Positions 55,093-63,845 of a stretch of DNA of 64,000 bases are shown in pieces. A model generated the notes under the pieces. That model saw only the letters and a program-made list of their open reading frames with translations. It ran no database searches and was not told the origin of the DNA. The DNA is taken from contig JAMLHL010000018.1 of the NCBI GenBank assembly GCA_023957125.1, forward strand, positions 32,040 through 96,039. Reading direction: 5' to 3'. This DNA comes from Chitinophagaceae bacterium (GTDB taxonomy: Bacteria > Bacteroidota > Bacteroidia > Chitinophagales > Chitinophagaceae). Both the position numbers and the translations under genes were made by a program. The first letter of the stretch is position 1; each line of letters begins with the position of its first letter.

Positions 55093-55908
55093 ATGCGTTT
55101 CAATCTTAGTCTTATACCCGATCCATCGGCATTGGTATTGCCTGTAAATTATCAATACCCCCTCTCGGCTGCTATTTACCGGATCATCGCCGGGGCAGAC
55201 GCGGACTATGCTCATTTTTTACATGAAAGAGGATATCATCATCCGGGATCACTCAAGAAGTTCAAACTGTTTTGTTTTTCAGACCTCAGAACGCCTTTCC
55301 GTATCCGGGAAGACCGTTTGTATATAACCGGGAAACAAGCCGAACTGCAGACCGGCTTTTATATGCCTGACGCGGCAACGCATTTTATCAGGGGATTGTT
55401 CCTGAACCGGCAGATAGAAATTGCCGATAAAAAAAGCAGCGTTCGGCTTCAGATACAAACGGTGCTTGCCCTTACGGATCCTTTAGCCGGTTTTGCGGAA
55501 AATGAAGTGATTTCGGTGATGCTATCGCCCGGATCTCCGGTGGTTGCCGGACTGCGGAATGAAAAAGGAAATTATGAATTTCTGCAACCCGGTGATCATC
55601 GCTTTTTAGAGAGTATTATTTACAACTGGCGTTCCAAGTTACGGGCGGTATTTGATGATATCACCGCTCAAAATGCATTACTGGTTGCCGAAGTACCATC
55701 AGCCGGGGATAAGCCCAGGTCGCGACTGATTACGGTAAAGGCTTTTACCCCCGAAGAAACGAAAATAAGGGGCTGGACTCATTTTTCCCTGAGGGTAACA
55801 GCCGAGAAACGATTTATAGCCCTGCTGCTGGATGCGGGCGTAGGTATATATAATAGTATGGGAATGGGGTATGCGGAAATCAGGAGAAGCATCCATTACG
55901 AGGCATAG
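55093..55908 (+). CDS. cas6: CRISPR-associated endoribonuclease Cas6
   Basis: A 271-residue Cas6, which cuts the CRISPR transcript within repeats to make crRNA. The two-RRM fold is supported by the C-terminal glycine-rich loop GVGIYNSMGMGYAEI (249-263), the family hallmark, and by N-terminal LVLPVNYQYPLSAAIYRII. A histidine near residue 40 (ADYAHFLHERGYHHPG) is a candidate catalytic residue. It appears intact. It is separated from the other cas genes by 1.9 kb holding an ATPase fragment and a WYL regulator. Confidence 0.9.
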   Translation: MRFNLSLIPDPSALVLPVNYQYPLSAAIYRIIAGADADYAHFLHERGYHHPGSLKKFKLFCFSDLRTPFRIREDRLYITGKQAELQTGFYMPDAATHFIRGLFLNRQIEIADKKSSVRLQIQTVLALTDPLAGFAENEVISVMLSPGSPVVAGLRNEKGNYEFLQPGDHRFLESIIYNWRSKLRAVFDDITAQNALLVAEVPSAGDKPRSRLITVKAFTPEETKIRGWTHFSLRVTAEKRFIALLLDAGVGIYNSMGMGYAEIRRSIHYEA

Positions 55909-56019
55909 ATACAAAAGCCTGCCGGCTTCAAAAAGTACCTGAAGGCACAGATAAATCATCTTTTGAAATATGGGTAACGCTGCCTGTTGGAGATAATATC
56001 ATTATATTTTTTCTAATTA

Positions 56020-56490
56020 TTGCAGTTATTATACATCCTTTCAGCCAACGTACCTTTCAAACCCAATATAACCGAACTGGCAAGAAAAAGCGGTATTCAC
56101 AGAAATACCATAACCGGCTATCTGCATTTTTTGGAAGATGCCCAATTAATACGGTTGGTTTATCCCGCGGGAATTAGTGTAAGCATATTACAAAAACCGG
56201 AAAAAATATTTTTGAACAATACAAACCTGGCTTATGTATTAGCTGCCAATGCGGCGGATAAAGGTAATCTGAGGGAAACATTTTTTGCATCACAGTTAGC
56301 CGTTAATCATAAAATAAGTCTGCCCACACAAGGTGATTTTATGGTAGATGACAAATATGTTTTTGAGATTGGCGGGAAGAAAAAAAACAATAAACAAATC
56401 AGGGGAACCCCTTACAGTTTTGTAGTAGTGGACGAGCAGGATTACTCCATTGCGAAAATTCCACTTTGGGTAATAGGAATGGGATATTGA
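56020..56490 (+). pseudogene. AAA/DUF4143 ATPase, C-terminal fragment
   Basis: A 156-codon fragment that matches only the C-terminal part of DUF4143-type AAA ATPases: a winged-helix segment (NITELARKSGIHRNTITGYLHFLEDAQLIRLVYP) followed by the nuclease-like end (KIFLNNTNLAYVLA, NLRETFFASQL, VFEIGGKKKNNKQI). The N-terminal ATPase domain, about 220 residues with the P-loop, is missing, and a stop codon lies two codons before the first possible start. It is therefore a truncated relic. The family often sits in mobile and defence regions. Confidence 0.75.
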
Positions 56491-56567
56491 GAGGAATATG
56501 GAGTCGGATCATTTGAACGTCAGGTTCAGAAAATGCTTTTCGGCACAAATACCAGGTTTTTTATAAA

Positions 56568-56605
56568 GAGGACAAAATTTGACCGTTAGCAGATGTAGGT
56601 TTGTG
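56568..56605. repeat. 38-bp direct repeat, left flank of WYL gene
   Basis: GAGGACAAAATTTGACCGTT.. to GTAGGTTTGTG is about 80% identical to 57633-57670, in the same orientation and 1065 bp away. Both are followed, 25-30 bp later, by GGGAAGTGAGAGGGTG-type purine repeats. The WYL gene lies exactly between the two. Confidence 0.7.
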
Positions 56606-56630
56606 TGACTGAGGATGCCGGAGGTGGGGG

Positions 56631-56731
56631 GAAGTGAGAGGGTGGTGAGAAGAAAATGAGAGAGGGTGAGAGGGTGAGAGAGGGTGAGAGAGTGATGTAG
56701 TGAGAGGGTGAGAAGATGAGAAAAAGGTGAT
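56631..56731 (+). repeat. Cytosine-free GTGAGAG purine repeat tract
   Basis: About 100 bases of degenerate GTGAGAG/GGGTGAGAG units without a single C on the plus strand, directly upstream of the WYL gene start at 56745. A shorter tract follows the gene (57687-57736). Strong purine asymmetry can favour triplex or R-loop formation (inference). Confidence 0.7.
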
Positions 56732-56744
56732 TCAAATACCATTT

Positions 56745-57634
56745 ATGGGAGAGATACGTCCGAAACGCATATTGCGGTTGTTGATAATGCTTTCTGGTAG
56801 CAGGAGGTATATGATGGCAGAGCTTGAAGAGCGGCTGGGAATGTCGGCCAGAAACATCCGCCGCGACCTGGAGCTTATTGAATCTTCCGTTTTTTGTTAG
56901 ATCGCGAAGGTGGGTGTCGTTTATGGACTGATAAACCTGCCAATAGAAACCTGAAAAACTTATTGCATTTTTCGGAAGAGGAAGTCGCCATCCTGTATGA
57001 AACCCTGTCCCTGATAGAAGGCGATTCTCCGGTTAAAGAAAGGCTGGTTCGGAAGTTGAATACTTTTTATGACCTGAAAGCTCTCGACCGATTGAGACAG
57101 AAAGACGACCTGACAAAAGTGCGCGCCATCAGGGAAGCGCTGGAACAGAAGAAGCAGGTGTCGCTGATCGCGTACCGTTCCTCCAACAGCAACAGCATCG
57201 AAGATCGAACGGTGGAAGTGTTTGACTTTATGCCCGACTATCGTGGGATCTGGTGCTACGATATAAAAACCAATGCCTGCAAACAATTTAAAATTGCGAG
57301 GATGCAGGCGGTGGAAATCCTGCCGTCGCGATGGCGGTTTGAAAAAGAACACCAGAAACCGTTTACCGATGTTTTTCGGGTGTCGGCGGTAAAGCCGCAT
57401 ACGAATGTGGAGTTACTTCTTTCTTTGAGAGCTTATAATTTATTGATCGAAGAATATCCGTCCGCGGCTGATTTTATTAAAAAAGAAAACAGGCGCTACC
57501 GGGTAAAATTTCCCGTTGCGGATTATCATGGCGTGGGGCGCTTCGTGCTCGGATTGTTGGATGAAATCGAAATTATCAAGCCTGTCAACTTCAAAAAATA
57601 CCTGGAAAAGCGAATAAAAAATTTTCTGAAATGA
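56745..57634 (+). pseudogene. WYL-domain transcriptional regulator, -1 frameshift at a T6 run
   Basis: The first 51 codons from ATG 56745 encode an HTH_11-type helix-turn-helix (KRILRLLIMLSGSRRY, LEERLGMSARNIRRDLELIESS) and end at TAG 56898. The rest (LLDREGGCRLW... with the WYL-type core IAYRSSNSNSIEDRTVEVFDF, KTNACKQFKIARMQAVEIL and the C-terminal WCX-like part) continues in the -1 frame to 57634. The switch lies in GTTTTTTG (56889-56896): one -1 slip on the T run gives ESSVFLLDREGG and a normal protein of about 296 residues. WYL regulators often control CRISPR-Cas loci. It may be a broken gene, a phase-variable gene or one expressed by slippage. Confidence 0.8.
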
Positions 57635-57670
57635 GGACAGTATCTGACCGCTGGCGGGTGTAGGTTTGTG
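57633..57670. repeat. 38-bp direct repeat, right flank of WYL gene
   Basis: GAGGACAGTATCTGACCGCT.. to GTAGGTTTGTG, partner of 56568-56605. It begins inside the WYL stop codon. The 217-bp gap 57635-57851 holds this repeat, the second purine tract and an AT-rich leader to cas5; no other gene is seen. Confidence 0.7.
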
Positions 57671-57851
57671 GGTGAGAAAGCTGAAAAAGGGAAGTGAGAG
57701 GGTGAGAGGGTGAGAGAAGTGAGAAGTGGTGATAGAAGATTATCGGTGATGGGGTGATTTGGTGATGGGATGATGTGAGGAGTGGAAAAAATATTATGGG
57801 AATTTCTTTAAAGAAAAATATAATTTTAATAAGAATGAATAACTTGAAAAA

Positions 57852-58619
57852 ATGAATATAGAAATACTACAAACACAATCGAATATAAATAAAGTAGCTA
57901 AGCTTACTATTCAGCCCCTTGCGCCATTATCAATGGTTTCAGAAATCCCTGGTACCTATTATAAGGCGGAAGATATACCTGATAAAATTAAGCTTTGTGG
58001 ATTATTTGAAAATATTTTAGGCTGGCACTTTGACAAAAAGGATCGAGATGAAATATCTAAAGACTTAATAGATTTTCATAAGAAGAGATTGAAGAATAAA
58101 AAATATGGAATTGGAAAATCAAATTCAGCTACCAGCCGTTATTATTTGACTTTTTCGAAATTGGAATGATTTTTAAATCTGAGACTATCAATTATAACGA
58201 TTTATGGAAAAGGTCTTTAGTAGAATGGATGCAGATGTTCACCCCAAAGGAACACCAAACATTGATTACAATAGATTAAGACAAAAAGGCTGGATAAAGG
58301 AAGAGGAAAACCGTCAAGAAAGTATTAAAAAAGAAATCAAGAGTTTAGATTCTAAAATAGACAAATAGAAAATTACAGAACTTAAAGAAAATAAAAGGCC
58401 TTCTAATGTTTTTTGAAGAAAAACAAAAAAGCATACCTGATGTATTATACCTCTCCAACTATAAGAGAGTACATAGATTACCTGGGAGCAAACATTCAAA
58501 TTCAATTAAAAATTGATGGTCGTTTATTTGAAAAATTAGTATTGGCATTAGAAAATTGCTCAACTGCGTATTTAGGTAATAGTGAAGGTTGGGTTGAACT
58601 TAAATTGGAAGAAATATGA
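57852..58619 (+). pseudogene. cas5: CRISPR-associated Cas5, three frameshifts and a nonsense codon
   Basis: A Cas5 gene recognisable from end to end. Codons 1-98 are open (KLTIQPLAPLSMVSEIPGTY, LCGLFENILGWHFD). Near 58147 the frame shifts by -1 to DFFEIGMIFKSETINYNDLWKRSL, near 58218 again by -1 to MDADVHPKGTPNIDYNRL, and within GTTTTTTG (58408-58415) a third time to the end: MYYTSPTIREYIDYLGANIQ... STAYLGNSEGWVELKLEEI. An in-frame TAG lies at 58366-58368. The total of about 256 residues is normal for Cas5. The stop overlaps the cas8 start (ATGA). Cas5 caps the crRNA 5' handle, so an interference complex from this locus should not form. Confidence 0.82.
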
Positions 58620-60133
58620 AAGAAATAAAACACCCCTTTATTAAGTACGGTATAGCTTTGGTTCTTAGAGAAAATAATCTTTCCAAAACCAATGATATAA
58701 ATAACAAACAGATTGTTGGAGAAATAAAGAACTCAATGAATCATTTTAGGTTAAAACCTATAGGCAATATTACTGATAAAAAGGAAGTAACATTTATATT
58801 TTGTGATGAAGAAAAAGGCAATCCAAACATTGGAATTTATCTAGCCCCGAATGTTTTAACAACTGATAAAAGTGCAAAAGATGTCTTTTCTTCTTCTAAA
58901 AAATTAATAACAGAGCTTCTTAAAGAAAAGGATTTAAATATTGATATAACAAGAGGAATTTCGCCAGTTTCTGGAGAATTTTCTCGATTTGGTGAAAGTG
59001 CAATAGGAAGAGGAAAACCTAAAACCTCAATTCAAGAGGCAGGTTTTTCTTTTATAACTACTGTATCTGAGAAGAAACCATGTTTAGCGTTTAAATCTTT
59101 TTCAAAAGGTAAGGTTAATAGTGAGAACGTAGCTATTATCCCCGATCTTTCTATTGAAAATTTAATTGATTTTATTAACTTATTTGAACGTGTAAAAACA
59201 TCTTCTACTCATGAACTCTATAAAGGATTTATAACCGATAAAGATAATAAACCTCAAAGACCAAGAATCTATAATGGGAATTTTCCACATGCTCCAAGAA
59301 GTAGTAGTTTAGGTGCGATAGCATTGTTAGGAGCATTGGGATCATGGGCTAAGGAAGCTGAAGATATTAAATGGACAAAGGGAGTGCTTGATACTTTGAA
59401 GGAAGTGCCAATTTATATGGTGGGGACAAATATTTTTGATGTTTTTAAATACAATCATTTTATAATTGAACTAGCCAAAGAAAACAAATTGGGTTCAATA
59501 GTAGATTCGGTTTACTATACGGTTTTATACAATCAGGGGAGAAGAAATTCAGGGAATAGGATTGAATATCAGAAGTTCGATTTATTTACTGCTCGATTTT
59601 TACAAGTTTTTACCGTACCGACTTTTAAAGATTTTCTTGCTTTCAGAGCGGAATATCCTTATCAATTTGAAATTTTATTAAACAAATACTTTATAAATAT
59701 GGAAAAAATAACGACTGAGGTAGTCAAGTCTGCCCGAGAATTAGGAAAATGGCTGAATTATGCTGCATATAAAGTTGCAGATATATCAGTTGAAGAAAAA
59801 TCACCAGACCGAGACAATAAGGTCAGAGACCAAAAAGCAAAAAATCTGATTGAAATCGAAAGTGCTATTTTTTCTGCTAGAGATGGAGCTGCTTTAATTT
59901 TCTCAGCTATTACAAGAGCTGGACGAGCATCAGGATTAGATGCTCCCGCAGAGGCTGAATTATTTATGACTGAGGCATCTACCGGAGCTATTTCTTTGGA
60001 AAGTGCCAAGCATTTATTGATTGCCTTTTCAAGAGTAAGAAATAAATACGAACCTAAAGACAAAGTAGAAACTGAAAATGAGGATGAAAATGATGGAAAT
60101 GCATCTGAAGACTTATCAGATGCACAAGAATAA
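58616..60133 (+). CDS. cas8: CRISPR-associated Cas8 large subunit (type I-B-like, Csp2/PGING group)
   Basis: A 505-residue protein placed as Cas8 mainly by position between cas5 and cas7 and by similarity to the Csp2-type large subunits of the P. gingivalis (PGING) variant of type I systems. Cas8 recognises the PAM and starts R-loop formation. Visible segments: IKHPFIKYGIALVL at the N-terminus, GISPVSGEFSRFGESAIGRGKPKTS, RPRIYNGNFPHAPRSSSLGAIALLGALGSW, a helical C-terminal part (about 370-480) and a Glu/Asp-rich tail. Open and apparently intact. AT-rich, unlike the first 55 kb. ATG overlaps the cas5 stop. Confidence 0.75.
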   Translation: MKEIKHPFIKYGIALVLRENNLSKTNDINNKQIVGEIKNSMNHFRLKPIGNITDKKEVTFIFCDEEKGNPNIGIYLAPNVLTTDKSAKDVFSSSKKLITELLKEKDLNIDITRGISPVSGEFSRFGESAIGRGKPKTSIQEAGFSFITTVSEKKPCLAFKSFSKGKVNSENVAIIPDLSIENLIDFINLFERVKTSSTHELYKGFITDKDNKPQRPRIYNGNFPHAPRSSSLGAIALLGALGSWAKEAEDIKWTKGVLDTLKEVPIYMVGTNIFDVFKYNHFIIELAKENKLGSIVDSVYYTVLYNQGRRNSGNRIEYQKFDLFTARFLQVFTVPTFKDFLAFRAEYPYQFEILLNKYFINMEKITTEVVKSARELGKWLNYAAYKVADISVEEKSPDRDNKVRDQKAKNLIEIESAIFSARDGAALIFSAITRAGRASGLDAPAEAELFMTEASTGAISLESAKHLLIAFSRVRNKYEPKDKVETENEDENDGNASEDLSDAQE

Positions 60134-60163
60134 AATCAATTAATAACAGTAAAATTTAATAAA

Positions 60164-61111
60164 ATGGAAATTAAAGGAATCTTAATTACAATGCTTTCTC
60201 CGATGGAAAATCATATCGCAAACGGAGGTGAAAAATTATTAGGAAATGCTTCTTCAATCAAAAGAAGACCAGACGGGAAAGTTTATATTTCCGGGCAGAT
60301 GCAGCGCCATGTGTTGTTTAACGCTATTGACCGTTTGAATCAGGATGATGCACAAAAAGGAAAAACCTATGTTTCAAACGGTGACGGAATCGGCAATGCT
60401 ATAGAAGTGGATTTAAGAGCAGATTTAGGCGGGTTTATGCACCCAAGTAAAGGAGATTACTCAGGAAGACGAATTGCGCCGCTAAGTGTTACTCCGGCAG
60501 TGGCATTAGAACCGAGTGAGATTGGTAGAGATTTGATGTTAAGGCTATCTACATTGGATAGGAATAATGCGGTTGCCACAAGAGAATTCAGTCAAGGCGA
60601 TATGATGCACATGAATTTCTTTCTTGATATAAACGCTTTGGGCGTGTCCAAAGTTTTTCATTACGAAAATAATTTCAGCATTGGTTCGAAGTATATCCAA
60701 CATATTTCAAATGCTGAAAGATTGCGTAGAACAAAATTGTACCTTGAGGCAACCAAAATGATGAATGATTACGCTAACCAGGCAAGAAATTCTGTAAGTG
60801 GAGAACCTCAACAAGTACTGATTGTTTTTGACACTAAAATGAGCAGAAAGGCGTCTCGGTATTTTGTCGCTAGTGAAACTGAGAAAGCAAATATTTTGGC
60901 GGAACTGAAGGCAAGGAAAGCACATTATATTCTTGGTGACGATTTACAAGGTGAGAAATCAGTAGCAACGGCCTATCAGGAAGCAATAGAATTTTTAACT
61001 AGAGACGGAAATTCATTGTACAATCCTTGTGGTAAGGACAATAAAGATATTAAAACCTTTGCTGAGGCTTTTCCTGAAAAAGCATCTGAAAAGAAAGACT
61101 CGGCTGAATAG
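60164..61111 (+). CDS. cas7: CRISPR-associated Cas7 (DevR/Csp1-like backbone)
   Basis: A 315-residue Cas7, the repeated RNA-binding backbone of the type I interference complex. It begins MEIKGILITMLSPMENHIANGGEK and has the DevR/Cst2 family blocks VYISGQMQRHVLFNAIDRLN, KGDYSGRRIAPLSVTPAVALEP, REFSQGDMMHMNFFLDINALG and FDTKMSRKASRYFVA. Intact. It lies 30 bp after cas8 and 9 bp before cas3. Confidence 0.87.
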   Translation: MEIKGILITMLSPMENHIANGGEKLLGNASSIKRRPDGKVYISGQMQRHVLFNAIDRLNQDDAQKGKTYVSNGDGIGNAIEVDLRADLGGFMHPSKGDYSGRRIAPLSVTPAVALEPSEIGRDLMLRLSTLDRNNAVATREFSQGDMMHMNFFLDINALGVSKVFHYENNFSIGSKYIQHISNAERLRRTKLYLEATKMMNDYANQARNSVSGEPQQVLIVFDTKMSRKASRYFVASETEKANILAELKARKAHYILGDDLQGEKSVATAYQEAIEFLTRDGNSLYNPCGKDNKDIKTFAEAFPEKASEKKDSAE

Positions 61112-61120
61112 TATTTTAAT

Positions 61121-63385
61121 ATGGGAATTTTAGCCAAACCTTCTGGAATTACCCTTCAAGAGCATGTGAATCATGTTCTTGAAGAAGGTAATTATATCAA
61201 GCAGTCATTTCTCATTTCTTTTGAAAAATATTTGAAAATTACCCAAAAAGATTTAGGAAAAAGGTTGAATGGTGCTATTAAGTTCCATGATGACGGTAAG
61301 GCAAACCAGAAATGGCAAGAGGCTTGTCAAAAGGATTATAAGAATTATTTAGATTGGCGGAAAACGCACAAAGGATCTTTTGAGGATTTCTCAAAGTCGT
61401 GCAAAGATTTAGCTGGAAAAAGCCTAAGATCGTCTGGCATTAGACATGAAATTTCTTCTTTAGATAAACATTTTAAAGATGGGTTTTCAGAACCTGTAAA
61501 AGTTGCTATTGCTGCCCATCATTCAAAATTAAGTAGGAAACATGAACGTCGGTGGACTGATAATAGCTCTGGAAGTAATTCTTCAAAACTTTGGTCTGAA
61601 TTTATAAGTTTAAACGGTTGTTTTAGAAATTTTCATGATTTTGACAAAGCTGTTATTAAACACTATGAGTATTCTGGAGTTCGTTCTTTTTTAGAACTAT
61701 CAGACCATAGAGCTAGTGCAAAAGAAGAAAATGGAGCCATGGTTAAATTTTCTCCTTTTTCTTATAATTTTCCACAAGAGTGGAAAAAAAGAAATGTGCA
61801 AAAAATAGCTGAAGAGCATGCAAACGATGACTTGTTATTGTTGAGAGCACCAACAGGTGCTGGTAAAACAGATGCATGTTTATTATGGGCCTCTAAACAA
61901 ATTAAAAATGAGAAGGCGGAGAGATTAATTATTGCAATGCCTACTCGATTTACGTCAAACGCCTTAGCTATAAATGTTGCTGGTACATTATCAGAAACAG
62001 GGTTATATCATTCGAGTGCTTGGTTTACAAAATTCCACAAAGGAATAAAAAGTGGCGAATTAGATAAAACATTTGCAAGAAAAAAGCATGAATTAGCGCG
62101 ACAGCTACTATCTCCGGTAACAGTTTGTACTATAGACCACCTGCTTATGTCATTAACGCTTACAAGAGAAGAGCATCATAGCATTGTTTTTAATTTGGCA
62201 AACAGTTGTGTTGTTATTGATGAAGCAGATTTTTATGATGAATTTACACAAGCTAATATTCTTGTTTTATTAAAAGCGTTAAAAGTTTTATCAGTTCCCG
62301 TAATGATAATGAGTGCATCCTTACCTGAATCAAGTATTGCAATGTATAAATCAGTCGGGTATAGAATTGATTCTATAAAAGAGGACATATCCGATATAGA
62401 AAGAAATAGATGTGAGGTCAAAGAAATTAAAGAGTACGAGAACTTGACTGAGATTGAAGATATTCTCAATTTATGTCTTGAGGAGGAAAAAGCCATAATT
62501 TATGCGAATACAGTTGCCAAAGCAATAGAGTTATATAACTGGTTTTTCGATAGAGGCATTAAACCCATTTTATACCATAGCCGATATACAGAACCTCATA
62601 AAAAAGAAAAAGAACAAATACTTTTGGGCGCTCTGGGAAAAGAGGCTTGGCAAAATGGAACAGCAAAAGGGATAGCAATTCTCACTCAAATAGGTGAAAT
62701 GAGCGTAAACATAAGTGCTGATATCATGATTTCTGAATTATGCCCCATTGACCGATTAGTGCAAAGAGTAGGAAGGCTATGCCGTTTTGACGAGCATAAA
62801 ATTGGAAAGTTGTATGTATTAATTCCAAAACAAAAAGGAAGTATTTATCCTGCACCATATGGAAATTACATTCCAAGGAAAGGATGGGATGCTAATTCTG
62901 CTCTTCTGAAAACTTTAGAAATATTGAAAATAAAACAGTATTCTGCCAAAGATTTCGTGGAAATGGTAAACCAAGTTTATCCCAAGTTTAATCAGTTTCA
63001 AAGTAAAGCTATACAGAATGCTAACTTATTGAAAGAAAAATTCGTGTTTAATTGGGTTATTCTTCCATTAGAACAAAGTAAAGAAGATGATACGGATAAT
63101 CAGGAATGGCGTTCCAGAGATATTGTAGGAAATGAAACAGTCTTTATTGAATACCCTGAGACAGATTATTTTTATTTTTGGCAAGATTACCAAGAGTTCA
63201 AACTAGAAAACTCGATAGACGTTTCTTCATATTTGATTAAAAGAGGTATTAAGGATAATAAAATTATCAAGAAAAAGATAAAGGTTTCAGGTGATGATTT
63301 AGAAATTTATGTGGCTTTGAATTGCTATAGTTTTGAGTACGGACTTCAACTCTCGAAAGATTCCAAAGGCGATCAATTTCTTTGA
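61121..63385 (+). CDS. cas3: CRISPR-associated helicase/nuclease Cas3
   Basis: A 754-residue Cas3 with an N-terminal HD nuclease and C-terminal DExD/H helicase. HD domain: EHVNHV near residue 15, H56-D57 in IKFHDDGKAN and AAHHSKLSRKHERRW. Helicase: Walker A LRAPTGAGKTDA (about 240-250), DEAD-type CVVIDEADFYDE (about 365), motif III MSASLPES, motif VI region LTQIGEMSVNISADIMISE and CPIDRLVQRVGRLCRF. It unwinds and degrades the DNA strand displaced by the interference complex. Intact, although cas5 upstream is broken. No cas4, cas1 or cas2 follows within the window. Confidence 0.92.
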   Translation: MGILAKPSGITLQEHVNHVLEEGNYIKQSFLISFEKYLKITQKDLGKRLNGAIKFHDDGKANQKWQEACQKDYKNYLDWRKTHKGSFEDFSKSCKDLAGKSLRSSGIRHEISSLDKHFKDGFSEPVKVAIAAHHSKLSRKHERRWTDNSSGSNSSKLWSEFISLNGCFRNFHDFDKAVIKHYEYSGVRSFLELSDHRASAKEENGAMVKFSPFSYNFPQEWKKRNVQKIAEEHANDDLLLLRAPTGAGKTDACLLWASKQIKNEKAERLIIAMPTRFTSNALAINVAGTLSETGLYHSSAWFTKFHKGIKSGELDKTFARKKHELARQLLSPVTVCTIDHLLMSLTLTREEHHSIVFNLANSCVVIDEADFYDEFTQANILVLLKALKVLSVPVMIMSASLPESSIAMYKSVGYRIDSIKEDISDIERNRCEVKEIKEYENLTEIEDILNLCLEEEKAIIYANTVAKAIELYNWFFDRGIKPILYHSRYTEPHKKEKEQILLGALGKEAWQNGTAKGIAILTQIGEMSVNISADIMISELCPIDRLVQRVGRLCRFDEHKIGKLYVLIPKQKGSIYPAPYGNYIPRKGWDANSALLKTLEILKIKQYSAKDFVEMVNQVYPKFNQFQSKAIQNANLLKEKFVFNWVILPLEQSKEDDTDNQEWRSRDIVGNETVFIEYPETDYFYFWQDYQEFKLENSIDVSSYLIKRGIKDNKIIKKKIKVSGDDLEIYVALNCYSFEYGLQLSKDSKGDQFL

Positions 63386-63479
63386 TAGGGCGATTGTTAA
63401 TATTTATTGGTTTACTTCGTAACCAAAAATAACCTCAATTCAACCACAAAAACCAACCATTTTTGACTACATTACCTTT

Positions 63480-63743
63480 TTTAAACTGTTTTTTCAACTT
63501 ATTACAGAACTATGAGTTTACAGATTGGGAAAAAATTAGCCATATACTCAAAAAAAATGTGAGTTGAAAAATAAGAAAATTGATCCCCTTTTATTCGAGG
63601 ACGAAAATGTTTATAAAACTTTATCGAAATCATGGGATCAAAGTATTGCCCACCATTTGCCTCGGGAAAAACTGCCGGAATTTGCAGTTGTTTGGGAATT
63701 CTTGCAGAGTCATTTATTTATAACTTACCTGGAGCCGTTTTAA
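63480..63743 (+). pseudogene. Decayed coding fragment, unrecognised
   Basis: Two overlapping frames join across a run of eight A (about 63550-63557): NYEFTDWEKISHILKK then CELKNKKIDPLLFEDENVY...SWDQSIAHHLPREKLPEFAVVWEFLQSH, ending at TAA 63741. The continuity and amino-acid style suggest the C-terminal remnant of one gene. The ending loosely resembles that of AbiEii-type nucleotidyltransferase toxins, which is a guess. The rest of 63386-63840 has no gene; a short TTGGTTTAC/GTAACCAA hairpin lies just after cas3. Confidence 0.35.
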
Positions 63744-63845
63744 TAGATAGACCGGTATCTATAAACAACCTACGGTTAGTCAATTAACTTTAACGAAAAT
63801 TATCACGACATTTCGCGATCGTTTTTTTACCACGGTTTTTAAACC

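Noticed and set aside
57690..57790. Possible CRISPR array in the GTGAGAG-type repeats
   Set aside because: Units are 7-9 bp and degenerate, with no conserved long repeat and no unique spacers.
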